Assembly (NCBI RefSeq): GCF_001689125.2
Contig: NZ_CP015405.2
Span: forward strand, 1,145,001-1,209,000
From: Blautia pseudococcoides
GTDB lineage: Bacteria; Bacillota; Clostridia; Lachnospirales; Lachnospiraceae
Direction: 5' to 3'
DNA: 64,000 bases
The stretch's first letter is position 1; each line of letters begins with the position of its first letter. Below the pieces are notes generated by a model. That model saw nothing but the letters and a program-made list of their open reading frames with translations. It made no database searches and was not told where the DNA came from. Of the stretch, positions 34,293 through 43,618 are shown one piece after another. The position numbers and the translations under genes were made by a program.

Positions 34293-35051
34293 ATGGAAAA
34301 CAATACAGAAATGAAAAGAGAAGAAACAGTGCAGAATCTGATACAGCTCTCCGGAATCTGCAAAATATACAATCCGGGTGAAAATGAAGTGCGTGCGCTG
34401 GATCATGTGGACCTGCAGATTGATGAGGGGGAATTTGTGGCGATCATCGGGCAGTCCGGTTCGGGCAAATCCACACTCATGAATATGCTGGGCTGCCTGG
34501 ATGTGCCCTCACAAGGGTCTTACTGCCTTCACGGACAGGATGTCTCTCACCTGAGAGATAACCAGCTGTCAGAAATCCGCAACAGGGAGATTGGATTTAT
34601 CTTTCAGGGGTTTAATCTGATCGCCAATCTGAATGCGCTGGAGAATGTTGAGCTTCCTCTTATTTACAGAGGTCTTGGCAGACAGAAGAGAAGACAGCTT
34701 TCCCAGGAGGCCCTTAAAATGGTAGGGTTGGAGAACCGTATGGACCACAAGCCTTCTGAGATGTCCGGTGGACAGCAGCAGAGAGTTGCCATAGCAAGGG
34801 CCATAGCGGCCAGGCCGCCGGTGATTCTGGCAGATGAGCCCACGGGTAATCTGGATTCTGCATCCAGCAAGGAAATCCTGCAGATTTTAAAAGAGCTGCA
34901 CAATGAGGGCAGAACAGTGATCCTGATCACCCACGATGACGGCATTGCCGCACAGGCACGCCGTATCATCCGTATTATGGATGGAAAAATTGAGTCAGAC
35001 AGATTAAATGAGCATTATGAGGAAGGAGCACATCATGTTGAGAAAGAATAA
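34293..35051 (+). CDS. MacB/LolD-type ABC transporter ATPase
   Basis: A 252-residue ATP-binding subunit. Walker A is GQSGSGKST near residue 52, the Q-loop is FIFQGFNL near residue 103, the signature is MSGGQQQRVAIARA near residue 155, Walker B with the catalytic Glu is VILADEPTGNLDS near residue 177, and the switch His lies in LITHDD. The ATG at 34293 has GGGGAGG upstream and is preferred to the upstream in-frame start that lies over the operator. It energises export by the permease at 36736. Substrate could be a peptide, antibiotic or other amphiphile. Confidence 0.93.
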   Translation: MENNTEMKREETVQNLIQLSGICKIYNPGENEVRALDHVDLQIDEGEFVAIIGQSGSGKSTLMNMLGCLDVPSQGSYCLHGQDVSHLRDNQLSEIRNREIGFIFQGFNLIANLNALENVELPLIYRGLGRQKRRQLSQEALKMVGLENRMDHKPSEMSGGQQQRVAIARAIAARPPVILADEPTGNLDSASSKEILQILKELHNEGRTVILITHDDGIAAQARRIIRIMDGKIESDRLNEHYEEGAHHVEKE

Positions 35052-36732
35052 GGAAAATCTTCCCGACACTGTGAAAGCAGGAAAGAAAAAGATAAAAGTG
35101 CCGCTGATCATCGGCGGCGTTGTGGTGGCGATCATTGTTGTCAGCTTTGCAGCGTCCAAACTGACACCCAAGGCACTGCCCCAGGTACCGGTAAGCGCTG
35201 TGACAAAAGAGGACCTGACAGCAAATGTGGATACCAGCGGAACGGTGGAAAGTCTTAAGACAAAGACCTATTTTTCTCCGGTCAATGCCACCATATCCCA
35301 GTATCCTCTGAAAGTGGGGGAAGTGGTGAAGCCGGGAGACTCCCTGGTTGCGTTTGATGTATCCACACTGGAGCAGGATAACCAGAAGGCACAGTTAAAT
35401 GTGAGTGCCACGGTCAACGGTTCAAAGGACAGTGTGGCAAAAGCGGCGGAGACACAGCAGAAAGCCAATGAAGCTGCCGGAAAAGTCCCCACACTCCAGG
35501 CCAATGTGGACAGCTATCAGGAATACGTGGCGTCTTTGAAGACTGCCATAGCGGACAGGACAAGAGAGCTGACCGACTGGGCAAAACAGGAAACCACAGA
35601 TGCCAGCGTTGCCCTGACCCAGGCTCAGGCGGATTTGACAAAGCTGCAGCAGGAGCTTGAAGGTCAGAAAGCGGAACAGCAGCAGTTAAATGCCCAGGCC
35701 GAGGAACTGAAGGCGGCGATTGCAGAGGCAAAGAAAAATAATCAGGATACTGCTGATCTGGAAAGACAATGGAAGGATTTAAATGCTCAGGCGGAAAATA
35801 TGGATCCGGCCATTGATGACCTGAACTCACAGATGAATGATAAGAGTGATGAGGTGACTCAGCTCCAGATCAACCAGATTGAGAACCAGTCTGCCCAAGA
35901 TCCCACAAGCGACGCACAGATCGTGGAGTGGCAGAATGAACTGGAGAGTGCTGCCACAGAACTTTCGGAGATGCAGTCAGAGCTTGCGGAGCAGAAAAGC
36001 CTGGCTAACAGTGCGGATGGAGCGAAGGTTACAGAGGCAGCCAAAGCCCAGATGCAGGCTACCAACAACATTGCTGAGCTGGAAGCGGCGTCCCTGGAAG
36101 AACTTTTGGAAAAAGGAAAACAGGGCCTGCAGGCAGAGTTTTCCGGTATTGTATCCAAGGCCGACGCCTCACAGGGTTCTGCAGCCTCACAGGGCATGGA
36201 GCTGATCACTATTGCCAGCAACGAAGAGGTGGCAGTGAACGTGACCGTGTCAAAATATGATTATGACAAGCTGAAAGAAGGCCAGAAGGCATCTATCACC
36301 ATAGCGGACCATACATACAAGGGAACTGTCTCACGCATCAGTAAAATGGCAACCACCAACGAAAAAGGCGCACCGGTTATCTGGGCAGAAGTTAAGATTG
36401 ATAACCCGGATGACAACATATTCCTGGGTGTGGAGGCAAAGGTTTCCATTGAGACAGGCAGTGCAAAAGGCGTTGTAAGCGTTCCTGTCAACGCTGTGAA
36501 TACAGGAAAAGACAGTACCTTCTGTTATGTAGTAAAGGATGGCGTGATCGCCAGACAGGATGTTGAGACCGGAATCTCATCCTCCGAGTACACAGAGATC
36601 AAAAGCGGCCTGAAGCTGGGTGATTCCGTGATCGCTGAGCTTCCGGACGGATTAGCGGAGGGCATGAAAGTGGAAGAGGCGGCTGCGGGCAGCACATCCG
36701 GTGCGCAGACTGCAGATGCGGTAAAGGAGTAG
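35035..36732 (+). CDS. MacA/HlyD-type efflux adaptor with long coiled coil
   Basis: A 565-residue membrane-anchored adaptor. One N-terminal helix (about residues 21-41), a lipoyl-like half-motif (TYFSPVNATISQYPLKVGEVV near residue 80 in outline), a coiled-coil region of about 250 residues (about 115-360) rich in Gln, Ala and Glu, the second lipoyl half (LQAEFSGIVSKADAS near residue 365), and beta-barrel domains ending near VVKDGVIARQDVETG. The coiled coil is longer than in typical Gram-positive adaptors. ATG at 35035 after AAGGAG, overlapping the ATPase gene by 17 bases. Ala/Gln repeats should not be read as a fragment. Confidence 0.88.
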   Translation: MLRKNKENLPDTVKAGKKKIKVPLIIGGVVVAIIVVSFAASKLTPKALPQVPVSAVTKEDLTANVDTSGTVESLKTKTYFSPVNATISQYPLKVGEVVKPGDSLVAFDVSTLEQDNQKAQLNVSATVNGSKDSVAKAAETQQKANEAAGKVPTLQANVDSYQEYVASLKTAIADRTRELTDWAKQETTDASVALTQAQADLTKLQQELEGQKAEQQQLNAQAEELKAAIAEAKKNNQDTADLERQWKDLNAQAENMDPAIDDLNSQMNDKSDEVTQLQINQIENQSAQDPTSDAQIVEWQNELESAATELSEMQSELAEQKSLANSADGAKVTEAAKAQMQATNNIAELEAASLEELLEKGKQGLQAEFSGIVSKADASQGSAASQGMELITIASNEEVAVNVTVSKYDYDKLKEGQKASITIADHTYKGTVSRISKMATTNEKGAPVIWAEVKIDNPDDNIFLGVEAKVSIETGSAKGVVSVPVNAVNTGKDSTFCYVVKDGVIARQDVETGISSSEYTEIKSGLKLGDSVIAELPDGLAEGMKVEEAAAGSTSGAQTADAVKE

Positions 36733-36735
36733 CCT

Positions 36736-37962
36736 ATGGCACAGTTAGCAGAATACTTGAAAATGGCCCTGCAGAATATCAGGGCAAATAAAGGCCGCTC
36801 CCTTCTCACCATGCTGGGTATTATTATAGGTATTTCCTCTGTGATTACCATTATGTCTGTCGGTTCCGGGTTCCAGGGGGAGATGAACCGGCAGCTGAAT
36901 TCCATTGCAGGAGGGCAGATTTGTATTTATTCCAATGAAGAGGGAATCAAACGGGAAGAATACATGAATGCGGAGGATTTTGCGGCTATTGAGCAGGAAA
37001 TCCCGGGAGTTACCGGAACTTCACCCATATTTTCCGATACAGGGACTACCCAGTCCTCAAAAGGCCAGTTTGATCTGTCTGTCACCGGAGGAGGTACCGC
37101 ACAGCAGGAAATTTCCAAATGGAAAGTGCTGAGCGGACGATACTTTAACCAGAGTGATATTGATACAGGGAATAAAGTCTGTGTGATCAGCAAAAAAGAT
37201 GCCATTTCCCTTTTTGGCACAGATGATGTTCTGGGAATGAGCCTGGAATTCAGTCTCTATCAAAATACTTCGGACTTTACCATTATTGGCATTGTAGAGC
37301 AGGAGAATATGGGCAATATGGTATCCATGGCTTATGGAGATGTCAAGAGGATATCTGCAGATATTCCCTACACGGCAATGGAGAACTTCGGCTATGATAC
37401 TTCGGAGACCAGTTATCTGTATATTACTACAGACGGCAGCGCAGACACTGGTGATGTGGCGAATAAAGCCATTGCGCTATTAAATCAGCGCCACTACAGC
37501 CAGGGAAAGACATATTTTGATATGGAAGACTTCAATGACCAGATGCAGCAGATCAACTCCATGCTGAATATGATCACGGGATTCATTGCCCTGGTAGCCG
37601 GAATATCCCTGCTGGTAGGCGGCATCGGTGTCATGAATATTATGCTGGTGTCCGTCACAGAGAGAACAAGAGAGATTGGTATCAGAAAATCCCTGGGAGC
37701 CAGAACCTCCTCTGTCATGGTGCAGTTTCTTGCTGAATCCGCCATTATCGCCTGTATTGGCGGTGTGATTGGAATCATTATCGGTGTGCTGCTGGCGTAT
37801 GCTGTCTGCTCCATACCTACCCTGGGGTTTGCACCTGGGATCAAGGCGTCCACAATTCTTATTGCGACCCTGTTTTCTTCGGGAATCGGCATTCTGTTCG
37901 GTGTATATCCGGCCAGAAAAGCTGCCAGACTCAGCCCTATTGAAGCGCTCAGGAGAAATTAA
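36736..37962 (+). CDS. MacB-type ABC transporter permease
   Basis: A 408-residue permease with helix 1 near residues 20-45 (RSLLTMLGIIIGISSVITIM), a large external domain (about 50-275) with the MacB fold, and three C-terminal helices from about 280. The segment MNIMLVSVTERTREIGIRKSLGA near residue 300 is the family's ATPase-coupling helix. It lies three bases after the adaptor gene. Together with the two upstream genes it makes a complete three-part exporter. Confidence 0.93.
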   Translation: MAQLAEYLKMALQNIRANKGRSLLTMLGIIIGISSVITIMSVGSGFQGEMNRQLNSIAGGQICIYSNEEGIKREEYMNAEDFAAIEQEIPGVTGTSPIFSDTGTTQSSKGQFDLSVTGGGTAQQEISKWKVLSGRYFNQSDIDTGNKVCVISKKDAISLFGTDDVLGMSLEFSLYQNTSDFTIIGIVEQENMGNMVSMAYGDVKRISADIPYTAMENFGYDTSETSYLYITTDGSADTGDVANKAIALLNQRHYSQGKTYFDMEDFNDQMQQINSMLNMITGFIALVAGISLLVGGIGVMNIMLVSVTERTREIGIRKSLGARTSSVMVQFLAESAIIACIGGVIGIIIGVLLAYAVCSIPTLGFAPGIKASTILIATLFSSGIGILFGVYPARKAARLSPIEALRRN

Positions 37963-37986
37963 GAAAAGAACAAAGCGATTAGGAAT

Positions 37987-38075
37987 AAAAAGTACCGCAC
38001 TGAGCAAGAAATGATATGCCCCTTGTCTACTTGACAAGGGGCATATCATATCAAAATACTCCTGCGATACTTTTT
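37987..38075. terminator. Nested bidirectional terminator hairpin
   Basis: An inner perfect 17-bp stem (38011-38027 with 38033-38049, loop TACTT) sits inside an outer 13-bp stem with one mismatch (37987-37999 with 38063-38075). The outer arms start in A5 and end in T5, so each strand gives a stem followed by a T-run. It can stop transcripts from both the ABC operon and the facing aldo/keto reductase gene. Confidence 0.85.
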
Positions 38076-38119
38076 ATTGTTTGGGGAGAATGCCCAATAT
38101 GTATGACTGATCCAAAGAG

Positions 38120-38956
38120 TCAGTCCTTATAGTACGGAATCATATCCTCGGGGATACTGGCAGTGCGCTGGTGTGCGTCCATAGCAGTAATGGCCTCCAT
38201 CTCTTCCTGCGTCAGGGAAAAATCGAAGATTGCTGCATTTTCCAGGATACGTTCTTTGTGCACGGATTTGGGAATCACAGAGATTCCCTGCTGTATGGCC
38301 CAGCGAAGGCCGATTTGGGCGGTGGTCTTCTGGTATTTTCTCCCAATCGCCAGAAGCAGCTGGCTGTGTAGATATGCGCCCCGTGCAAGGGGAGCATAAG
38401 CCTGTACCGCAATTTTGTTGTCTCTGCAGTAAGACAGAAGTTCCGGCTGGTTGAACAAGGGATGGAATTCCACCTGATTGACAGCAGGTATCACATCAGA
38501 TACATTTTTTAACATTTCCAGGTCGTGAACGTGAAAATTTGATACGCCGATGGATTTTACCCGCCCCTGGGCCTGTAGTTTTTCCAGAGCCTTCCAGGTG
38601 TCTGTGTAACATCCGGGTACCGGCCAGTGGATCAGATATAAATCCACATAATCCAGTCCCAGGCGCTCCAGGCTTCTGTTGAAGGTATCCTCCACATCGC
38701 CGATTCTCTGTGCCGTGTTCCATATTTTCGTTGTTACGAATAATTCCTCTCTTGGTATGGTAAGTGCCTTGATCCCGCGTCCCACACCGTCTTCGTTTTT
38801 ATAAACAGAAGCAGTGTCAATGAGTCGATAGCCGGCATCTGCAGCATCTGCGATCGCCTGTTCCACTTCGTTCTCGCCGACGGCTTTGTAGACGCCTAAA
38901 CCCAGCAGCGGCATCTGGCGGCCATCGTTCAGAATGACTTTTTCATTGAAAGACAT
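38120..38956 (-). CDS. Aldo/keto reductase
   Basis: A 278-residue NADPH-dependent reductase of the AKR5 type (2,5-diketo-gluconate reductase-like). Catalytic residues are visible: Asp in LIDTASVYKNEDG with the Tyr, Lys in VTTKIWN near residue 69, and His in YLIHWPVP near residue 102; IGVSNFHVHDLE near residue 132 and the C-terminal cofactor motif IPKSVHKERILEN near residue 230 follow. The ATG at 38956 has AAAGGAGG upstream on the - strand. The physiological aldehyde or ketone is unknown. Confidence 0.93.
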   Translation of the reverse strand: MSFNEKVILNDGRQMPLLGLGVYKAVGENEVEQAIADAADAGYRLIDTASVYKNEDGVGRGIKALTIPREELFVTTKIWNTAQRIGDVEDTFNRSLERLGLDYVDLYLIHWPVPGCYTDTWKALEKLQAQGRVKSIGVSNFHVHDLEMLKNVSDVIPAVNQVEFHPLFNQPELLSYCRDNKIAVQAYAPLARGAYLHSQLLLAIGRKYQKTTAQIGLRWAIQQGISVIPKSVHKERILENAAIFDFSLTQEEMEAITAMDAHQRTASIPEDMIPYYKD

Positions 38957-39029
38957 AACAGCCCCTCCTTTAACTATAACCTTAAACACTTAGACAGTTT
39001 ACCATAGAAATGTGAAATATTTACTCCGA

Positions 39030-39051
39030 ATTTATTAACTTTTTAATAAAT
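39030..39051. promoter_or_regulatory. Perfect AT-rich palindrome between divergent aldo/keto reductase and sbcD genes
   Basis: ATTTATTAA at 39030-39038 and TTAATAAAT at 39043-39051 are perfect arms around CTTT. It lies upstream of both divergent genes and could be an operator; the protein is unknown. Confidence 0.4.
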
Positions 39052-39123
39052 CCATGCTACTATTATAAGAAGTGCAAGCTAAAATCCAACGAAATGACAA
39101 AATATGGCAATGGAGGATATAGA

Positions 39124-40269
39124 ATGAAATTTTTTCATATGGCGGACCTGCATCTGGGGAGAAAGCTTTTAGGAGAGCCGCTGTGGAAAGAACAGCAAGA
39201 TTTACTCAGCCAGGTGCTAAGGATGGCGGATGAGGAGAAACCCGGGGCCGTTCTTCTCTGCGGTGATATTTATGATAAGTCTATTCCCTCCCAGGAGGCG
39301 GTGGGCCTGTTGGACTGGTTCCTGGAAGAAATGTCCGTCCGTGGAATACAGGTATTTTTGATCAGCGGCAACCATGACGGAGCCCAGAGGCTTCAGTTTG
39401 CCAGCGGGATTTTGAAAAAAGAGGGGATCCATATTGCGGGTACTTTTAAAGGCCGCGCAGAGCACATCATGCTGACAGACCAATTCGGTCCGCTGCATGT
39501 GTGGATGCTGCCATTTTTGCGGCCCGGCATGCTGCGCCCTTTTGCGGAAGAAATTCCGGAAACTTATGAGGAGGCCGTGAAAACCGCACTGCCGGGTGCG
39601 AAGCTTCACAAGGAAGAGCGGAATGTGCTGCTGGCACATCAGTTTGTGACAGCCGGCGGGGAGAGGCCGGAGATATCGGATTCAGAACAGCATTCTCTGG
39701 GAGGCATGGACCAGGTGGATGCTTCGGTTTTTGAAGCGTTTGACTATGTGGCGCTTGGACATATCCACAGACCCCAGAAAATCGGGGATGTAAAGATACG
39801 GTATGCAGGTTCTCCCCTGAAATATTCTTTTTCTGAATGGAAACAGACAAAATCCGTGACTGTGGCAGAGCTAGGGGACAAAGGAACGCTGTCTGTGAGG
39901 AAACTTCCCCTTAAACCTAAAACAGGGATGGCGGTCTTAAAAGACACCATGGAAGCGCTGGTTTCAGATAAATATGAAAAATACAGAGAGGGATATTACC
40001 TGTCGGTTGTGGTGACCGATGAGGAAATTCTGGAGCATCCCATGGAGCGGCTTAGAAAAATATTTCCCGGTATGCTGGAATTTGCCGTCGAAAACCGCCG
40101 GAGCAGGTCAGGGGGCATTTCGGGCAGCGCCAAGCTTACGTGTCTGAAAAAAACGCCTCGGGATTTGTTTGGGGAGTTTTATGAGAAACAAAATGGGATT
40201 CCCATGTCAGATGCGGAACAGGAACTGCTTCAAGACATCATAGAAAGCATGGAAGAGGTGGGATCATGA
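39124..40269 (+). CDS. sbcD: Nuclease SbcCD subunit D
   Basis: A 381-residue Mre11-type manganese nuclease, partner of SbcC in cutting hairpins and processing DNA ends. The metallophosphatase ligands are all present: MADLHLGR near residue 5, CGDIYDKS near residue 48, ISGNHDGAQRL near residue 81, LAHQFV near residue 172, and ALGHIHRPQ near residue 211. The C-terminal capping domain follows. The ATG at 39124 has GGAGG seven bases upstream. The end overlaps sbcC by four bases (ATGA). Confidence 0.94.
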   Translation: MKFFHMADLHLGRKLLGEPLWKEQQDLLSQVLRMADEEKPGAVLLCGDIYDKSIPSQEAVGLLDWFLEEMSVRGIQVFLISGNHDGAQRLQFASGILKKEGIHIAGTFKGRAEHIMLTDQFGPLHVWMLPFLRPGMLRPFAEEIPETYEEAVKTALPGAKLHKEERNVLLAHQFVTAGGERPEISDSEQHSLGGMDQVDASVFEAFDYVALGHIHRPQKIGDVKIRYAGSPLKYSFSEWKQTKSVTVAELGDKGTLSVRKLPLKPKTGMAVLKDTMEALVSDKYEKYREGYYLSVVVTDEEILEHPMERLRKIFPGMLEFAVENRRSRSGGISGSAKLTCLKKTPRDLFGEFYEKQNGIPMSDAEQELLQDIIESMEEVGS

Positions 40270-42872
40270 GACCGGTAGAACTGGAGATGGAGGCTTTTGG
40301 GCCTTATGCAGACAATACACTCATCTTTTTTGAAAAGTGTGAAAAGGCGGGTTTGTTTTTGGTCTGCGGAGACACAGGAGCAGGCAAGACCACCATTTTT
40401 GACGGCATTACTTTTGCCCTGTATGATGCCGCCAGCACGGAAGTCAGGAAGCCGGAAAATCTTCACAGTGACTATGTGGAGAAAAAAGCTATGAGCAAGG
40501 TGCGTCTGCTTTTTACCCACAAAGGAGAAGTGTATCAGGTTACCAGGACGTTTAACTTAAACAGGAAACATGAAGCACTTTTGGAGTGTCCGGACAAAAG
40601 TGCGCTGACAGGAAGGAAGGCAGTGAACCAGAAGCTGCAGGATATTCTGGGGCTTGACTACCGTCAGTTCAAACAGGTTTCCATGATCGCCCAGGGGGAA
40701 TTTATGAATCTTCTTCTGGCAAAAAGCGACATGCGGAGCGAAATTTTCAGGAAAGTTTTCGACACGGAATTCTATAAGCTGATTTCCGACCGGCTGAAAA
40801 ACATGAGTATCAAGGAGCGGGAGGAGGAGAAGCTAAGGGAGGAGCGCCGCAGGCAGGTTCTGGAATCCTGGGATGCGCTGCATCCTGACTGTCCTCTGGC
40901 CGACAGGGACAGAGAGGAGATTTTTGAGATCCTGGACAGCCGCATCCACCAGTCACGGGAAAGGGAGAAAAGCGGCAGAAAAGAAGAACAGCGCCTGGAG
41001 AAGGAAAAGGACAGGGCGCTTAAAAATCTGGAGCGTATCCAAAAGAACAACGGGGAACTCAAAACACTGTATGCCCTCAGGAAGGAACTGGAGGGGACAA
41101 AACTGCGCGCCGGTGAGGTCAGGGAGCTGGAGAAGCGGATCTCGGAGGGAAAAAGGGCAAATATTTATATAAAGCCCCTGGCAGATGACTGCACAGAGAA
41201 AAAGAATTTGCTTGCTGACGAAGAAGCCCATGCAGGAGAGATAAAAAAAGAGATCAGAGAACTGGAACAGGAGAAGAAAGCTCTGCTTGTCCAAATGGCA
41301 GCAGCCAAAAGGGAAGAAAAGCTTGGGGCAGAGATACAGGAATTGACAGAACGCCTTCTGGTTTATGAAAAATGGCAGCGGGAGGCAGAGGTACTCCTGG
41401 AACTGGAAACGCAGAAGGAAAAGCTGCTTGAGTCTGCGGAAAACCAGATCACGGTACAGAAAGAACAGGGAATCGCCTATGAGAGTTACAGGGAAGAATT
41501 CTTCAGAAGCCAGGCCGGCCTGCTGGCCAGGAAACTGGAGGAAGGAAAGCCATGCCCGGTCTGCGGCTCCACAGTACATCCGGTAAAAGCTGCCTGCGGG
41601 AAAAAGGAGTTGAGTGAAGCCGTACTGAAGGAAATGGAGGATCAAAAGGAAAAAACTTCCGCAAAACTGCAGAAAACCCTTACAGCCCTGGCAGAGAACG
41701 GAAAGGAATGGCAGACCAGAATGGAACACCTGCGCAGGGAGGCGGCTCTTTCCGGCAAAAAAAGCGGAGCCGCTATGCGTAAAAAAACAGCTTCCCTGAT
41801 CAAAGAGGCCGGCGGGCGTCTGGAGAAGAAGAAGGCAAAAAGCACTCCGGGAGTTCTCTGTGTGGAGACGATCAGAAAAAACCTGGAGGAGAATGCGCAG
41901 CGCCGGGCAGCAGCCGGGAGAGAGATCCAGATTTGTGAAAAACGGGTGACAGAGATTGCAAAGGATCAAAAAGCGGCGGAAGGGAAGCTGCTTCTGGAAG
42001 TGAAACAGCAGAAATTCAAAAGCAGGGCAAAAGCTATGGAGGCATGTCTGGACAGTGAAGAGATGGCCCGTATGGAAAAAGAGACGCAGGCTTATGAAGA
42101 CCATGTGAGAGAACTTCAGATCAGGATCAGAAGCCTGGCTCCTTCTCTGCGTGGCAGGAAGCTGTGCCCGGAGGAGGACGTGCGGGAGCAGATCCAGAGG
42201 GCAGAGCAGCAGCTGAGGACTGTGCGGATGCAGCTTCGGGAGGAGTACAGCGCTCTTGACAGGACAAAAGAAGTGCGCAGGCAGCTGGAGGTATTGTTTG
42301 AGGAGAGCAGCAGGACGAAAAACCGCCGGCTGTCGCTTCAGAGTCTTTCGGATACGGCGTGCGGCACGCTGAAGGGTAAGCCTAAGATCTCCCTGGAGCG
42401 TTATGTACAGTCTGCCTATTTCCGTATGATCGCCCTTGAAGCCAACAGGCGGCTGGAGCGTATGTCCTCCGGCAGGTATGAGCTGCTTGTGCGGGAGGAA
42501 AAAGAAAACCTTCAGTCCAGGTCTGGCCTGGATCTGGATGTCTATGATTACCACACCGGAAAGGTCAGGGGCATCCGTTCCCTTTCGGGAGGGGAGAGCT
42601 TTCAGGCAGCTTTGAGCCTGGCCCTCGGAGTCTCCGGGGTCATCGGCCAGTTTGCAGGTGGGATCCGGGTGGAGACCGTATTTATCGACGAGGGGTTCGG
42701 CAGCCTGGATGAGCAGTCCCTGGAGTCTGCCGTGGAGACTTTGTCGGCCCTTTCCAGGGAAGACTGCCTGGTGGGCATCATTTCCCATGTTCCTGAGCTT
42801 AAGGAGCGTATAGAATGCAGGATCGAAGTGGAAAAAAACAGAGGTGGAAGCTCCGTGTTTTTTACCTCTTGA
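40266..42872 (+). CDS. sbcC: Nuclease SbcCD subunit C (Rad50-like ATPase)
   Basis: An 868-residue SMC/Rad50-type ATPase. Walker A is GDTGAGKTTIFDGI near residue 37, two long coiled-coil arms run from about 170 to 430 and 460 to 690, and the zinc hook is CPVCGSTVHP near residue 432. The signature LSGGESFQAALSLALG near residue 775 and Walker B VFIDEGFGSLD near residue 806 close the head. It is shorter than E. coli SbcC (over 1000 residues), because the arms are shorter. Starts within sbcD, so translation is coupled. Confidence 0.94.
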   Translation: MRPVELEMEAFGPYADNTLIFFEKCEKAGLFLVCGDTGAGKTTIFDGITFALYDAASTEVRKPENLHSDYVEKKAMSKVRLLFTHKGEVYQVTRTFNLNRKHEALLECPDKSALTGRKAVNQKLQDILGLDYRQFKQVSMIAQGEFMNLLLAKSDMRSEIFRKVFDTEFYKLISDRLKNMSIKEREEEKLREERRRQVLESWDALHPDCPLADRDREEIFEILDSRIHQSREREKSGRKEEQRLEKEKDRALKNLERIQKNNGELKTLYALRKELEGTKLRAGEVRELEKRISEGKRANIYIKPLADDCTEKKNLLADEEAHAGEIKKEIRELEQEKKALLVQMAAAKREEKLGAEIQELTERLLVYEKWQREAEVLLELETQKEKLLESAENQITVQKEQGIAYESYREEFFRSQAGLLARKLEEGKPCPVCGSTVHPVKAACGKKELSEAVLKEMEDQKEKTSAKLQKTLTALAENGKEWQTRMEHLRREAALSGKKSGAAMRKKTASLIKEAGGRLEKKKAKSTPGVLCVETIRKNLEENAQRRAAAGREIQICEKRVTEIAKDQKAAEGKLLLEVKQQKFKSRAKAMEACLDSEEMARMEKETQAYEDHVRELQIRIRSLAPSLRGRKLCPEEDVREQIQRAEQQLRTVRMQLREEYSALDRTKEVRRQLEVLFEESSRTKNRRLSLQSLSDTACGTLKGKPKISLERYVQSAYFRMIALEANRRLERMSSGRYELLVREEKENLQSRSGLDLDVYDYHTGKVRGIRSLSGGESFQAALSLALGVSGVIGQFAGGIRVETVFIDEGFGSLDEQSLESAVETLSALSREDCLVGIISHVPELKERIECRIEVEKNRGGSSVFFTS

Positions 42873-42897
42873 ACCTCTAAAAAAACATAAGAATAAC

Positions 42898-42926
42898 TTG
42901 ATAAAAAACCGGAAAGCATGTATAAT
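42898..42926 (+). promoter_or_regulatory. Promoter at the head of the nickel/Wood-Ljungdahl genes
   Basis: TTGATA at 42898-42903 and TATAAT at 42921-42926 with a 17-base spacer, 72 bases before the His-rich protein gene. It is the last clear promoter before the acs genes. Confidence 0.75.
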
Positions 42927-42997
42927 GAATTTATTGATAAATTATTGTCATTTACTGCGCCCAAACGGGGTAAAAGCAGTAGGGAAAGGATGGAAAA

Positions 42998-43339
42998 ATG
43001 CATTTAATCAACGACGAAAATGGCAACATGGTTCCTCACGGACATGACCATGAGCATGACCATGGTCACAGCCATGAACACAGCCACGGCTGCAGCAGTT
43101 GTTCAGAGGGCGAATGTGGCGGGAATTGTACGGAGGAAGTGGCAGCACTTTTGAACTATATGCTTTCCCACAATGAGCATCACGCACAGGAGCTTGACCA
43201 GATGGCAGAGAATCTGTCAAAGCTTGGAATGGAAGATGCAGCCAAGACCATTAAAGAAGGCGTTGCTGATTTCCAGAAAGGAAATATGCGCCTGGGCCTG
43301 GCCCTGACACTGGTAAAAGAACATTTGAAGGAGGCGTAA
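42998..43339 (+). CDS. His-rich protein, putative nickel chaperone or store for CODH/ACS
   Basis: A 113-residue soluble protein. Residues 14-30 have nine His at every second position (H14, 16, 18, 20, 22, 24, 26, 28 and 30), followed by Cys32, 35, 40 and 44, a strong metal-binding zone. Residues 45-113 form a helical domain (ALLNYMLSHNEHHAQELDQM, then LVKEHL). The next gene, three bases on, encodes CooT, a nickel protein of CO dehydrogenase. This resembles the role of CooJ, which has a His-rich tail, but I see no clear sequence match, so nickel handling is inferred. ATG with GGAAAGG upstream. Confidence 0.8.
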   Translation: MHLINDENGNMVPHGHDHEHDHGHSHEHSHGCSSCSEGECGGNCTEEVAALLNYMLSHNEHHAQELDQMAENLSKLGMEDAAKTIKEGVADFQKGNMRLGLALTLVKEHLKEA

Positions 43340-43342
43340 GCT

Positions 43343-43525
43343 ATGTGTCTTGCAACGGTACAGAGAAGCGATGACAACACAGTCATCTGCAGAAATGTAA
43401 GCAGAATCGACGTGGATGGCGAAAAGCTTATCATACGGGACATCATGGGCGAGGAGAGGACCATTATTGGCAAAATATTGATGGTAGACCTTGGAAACAG
43501 TCTTGTTAAGCTGGACTGCCAGTAA
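43343..43525 (+). CDS. cooT: CooT family nickel-binding protein
   Basis: A 60-residue protein with the CooT pattern: MCLATVQ at the start, where Cys2 is the known nickel ligand in the family, and a small beta fold (IDVDGEKLIIRDIMGEERTI, then LMVDLGNSLVKL). CooT binds nickel as a dimer and aids maturation of CO dehydrogenase. Three bases after the His-rich gene and next to metF and cooS, consistent with nickel supply to the enzyme cluster. RBS GGAGG within the upstream gene's end. Confidence 0.9.
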   Translation: MCLATVQRSDDNTVICRNVSRIDVDGEKLIIRDIMGEERTIIGKILMVDLGNSLVKLDCQ

Positions 43526-43568
43526 AGCAGCGGAAAAGTTGGAGGACTTTCTGCTGGATCAACAACGG

Positions 43569-43590
43569 TTTTAAGGCTTCGGCCTTAAAA
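43569..43590 (+). other. UUCG-loop hairpin between cooT and metF
   Basis: TTTTAAGGC at 43569-43577, loop TTCG, GCCTTAAAA at 43582-43590. A perfect nine-pair stem with a stable tetraloop. No T-run follows, so it more likely tunes mRNA stability or causes partial termination. Confidence 0.6.
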
Positions 43591-43618
43591 ATAAATTAAC
43601 AAAGCGGAGGTAGTAACT

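Noticed and set aside
40953..42788. A long open frame (611 codons) on the - strand inside sbcC
   Set aside because: It mirrors the GC-rich third positions of the sbcC frame, has no ribosome site or family motifs, and is antisense to a clear Rad50-like gene.
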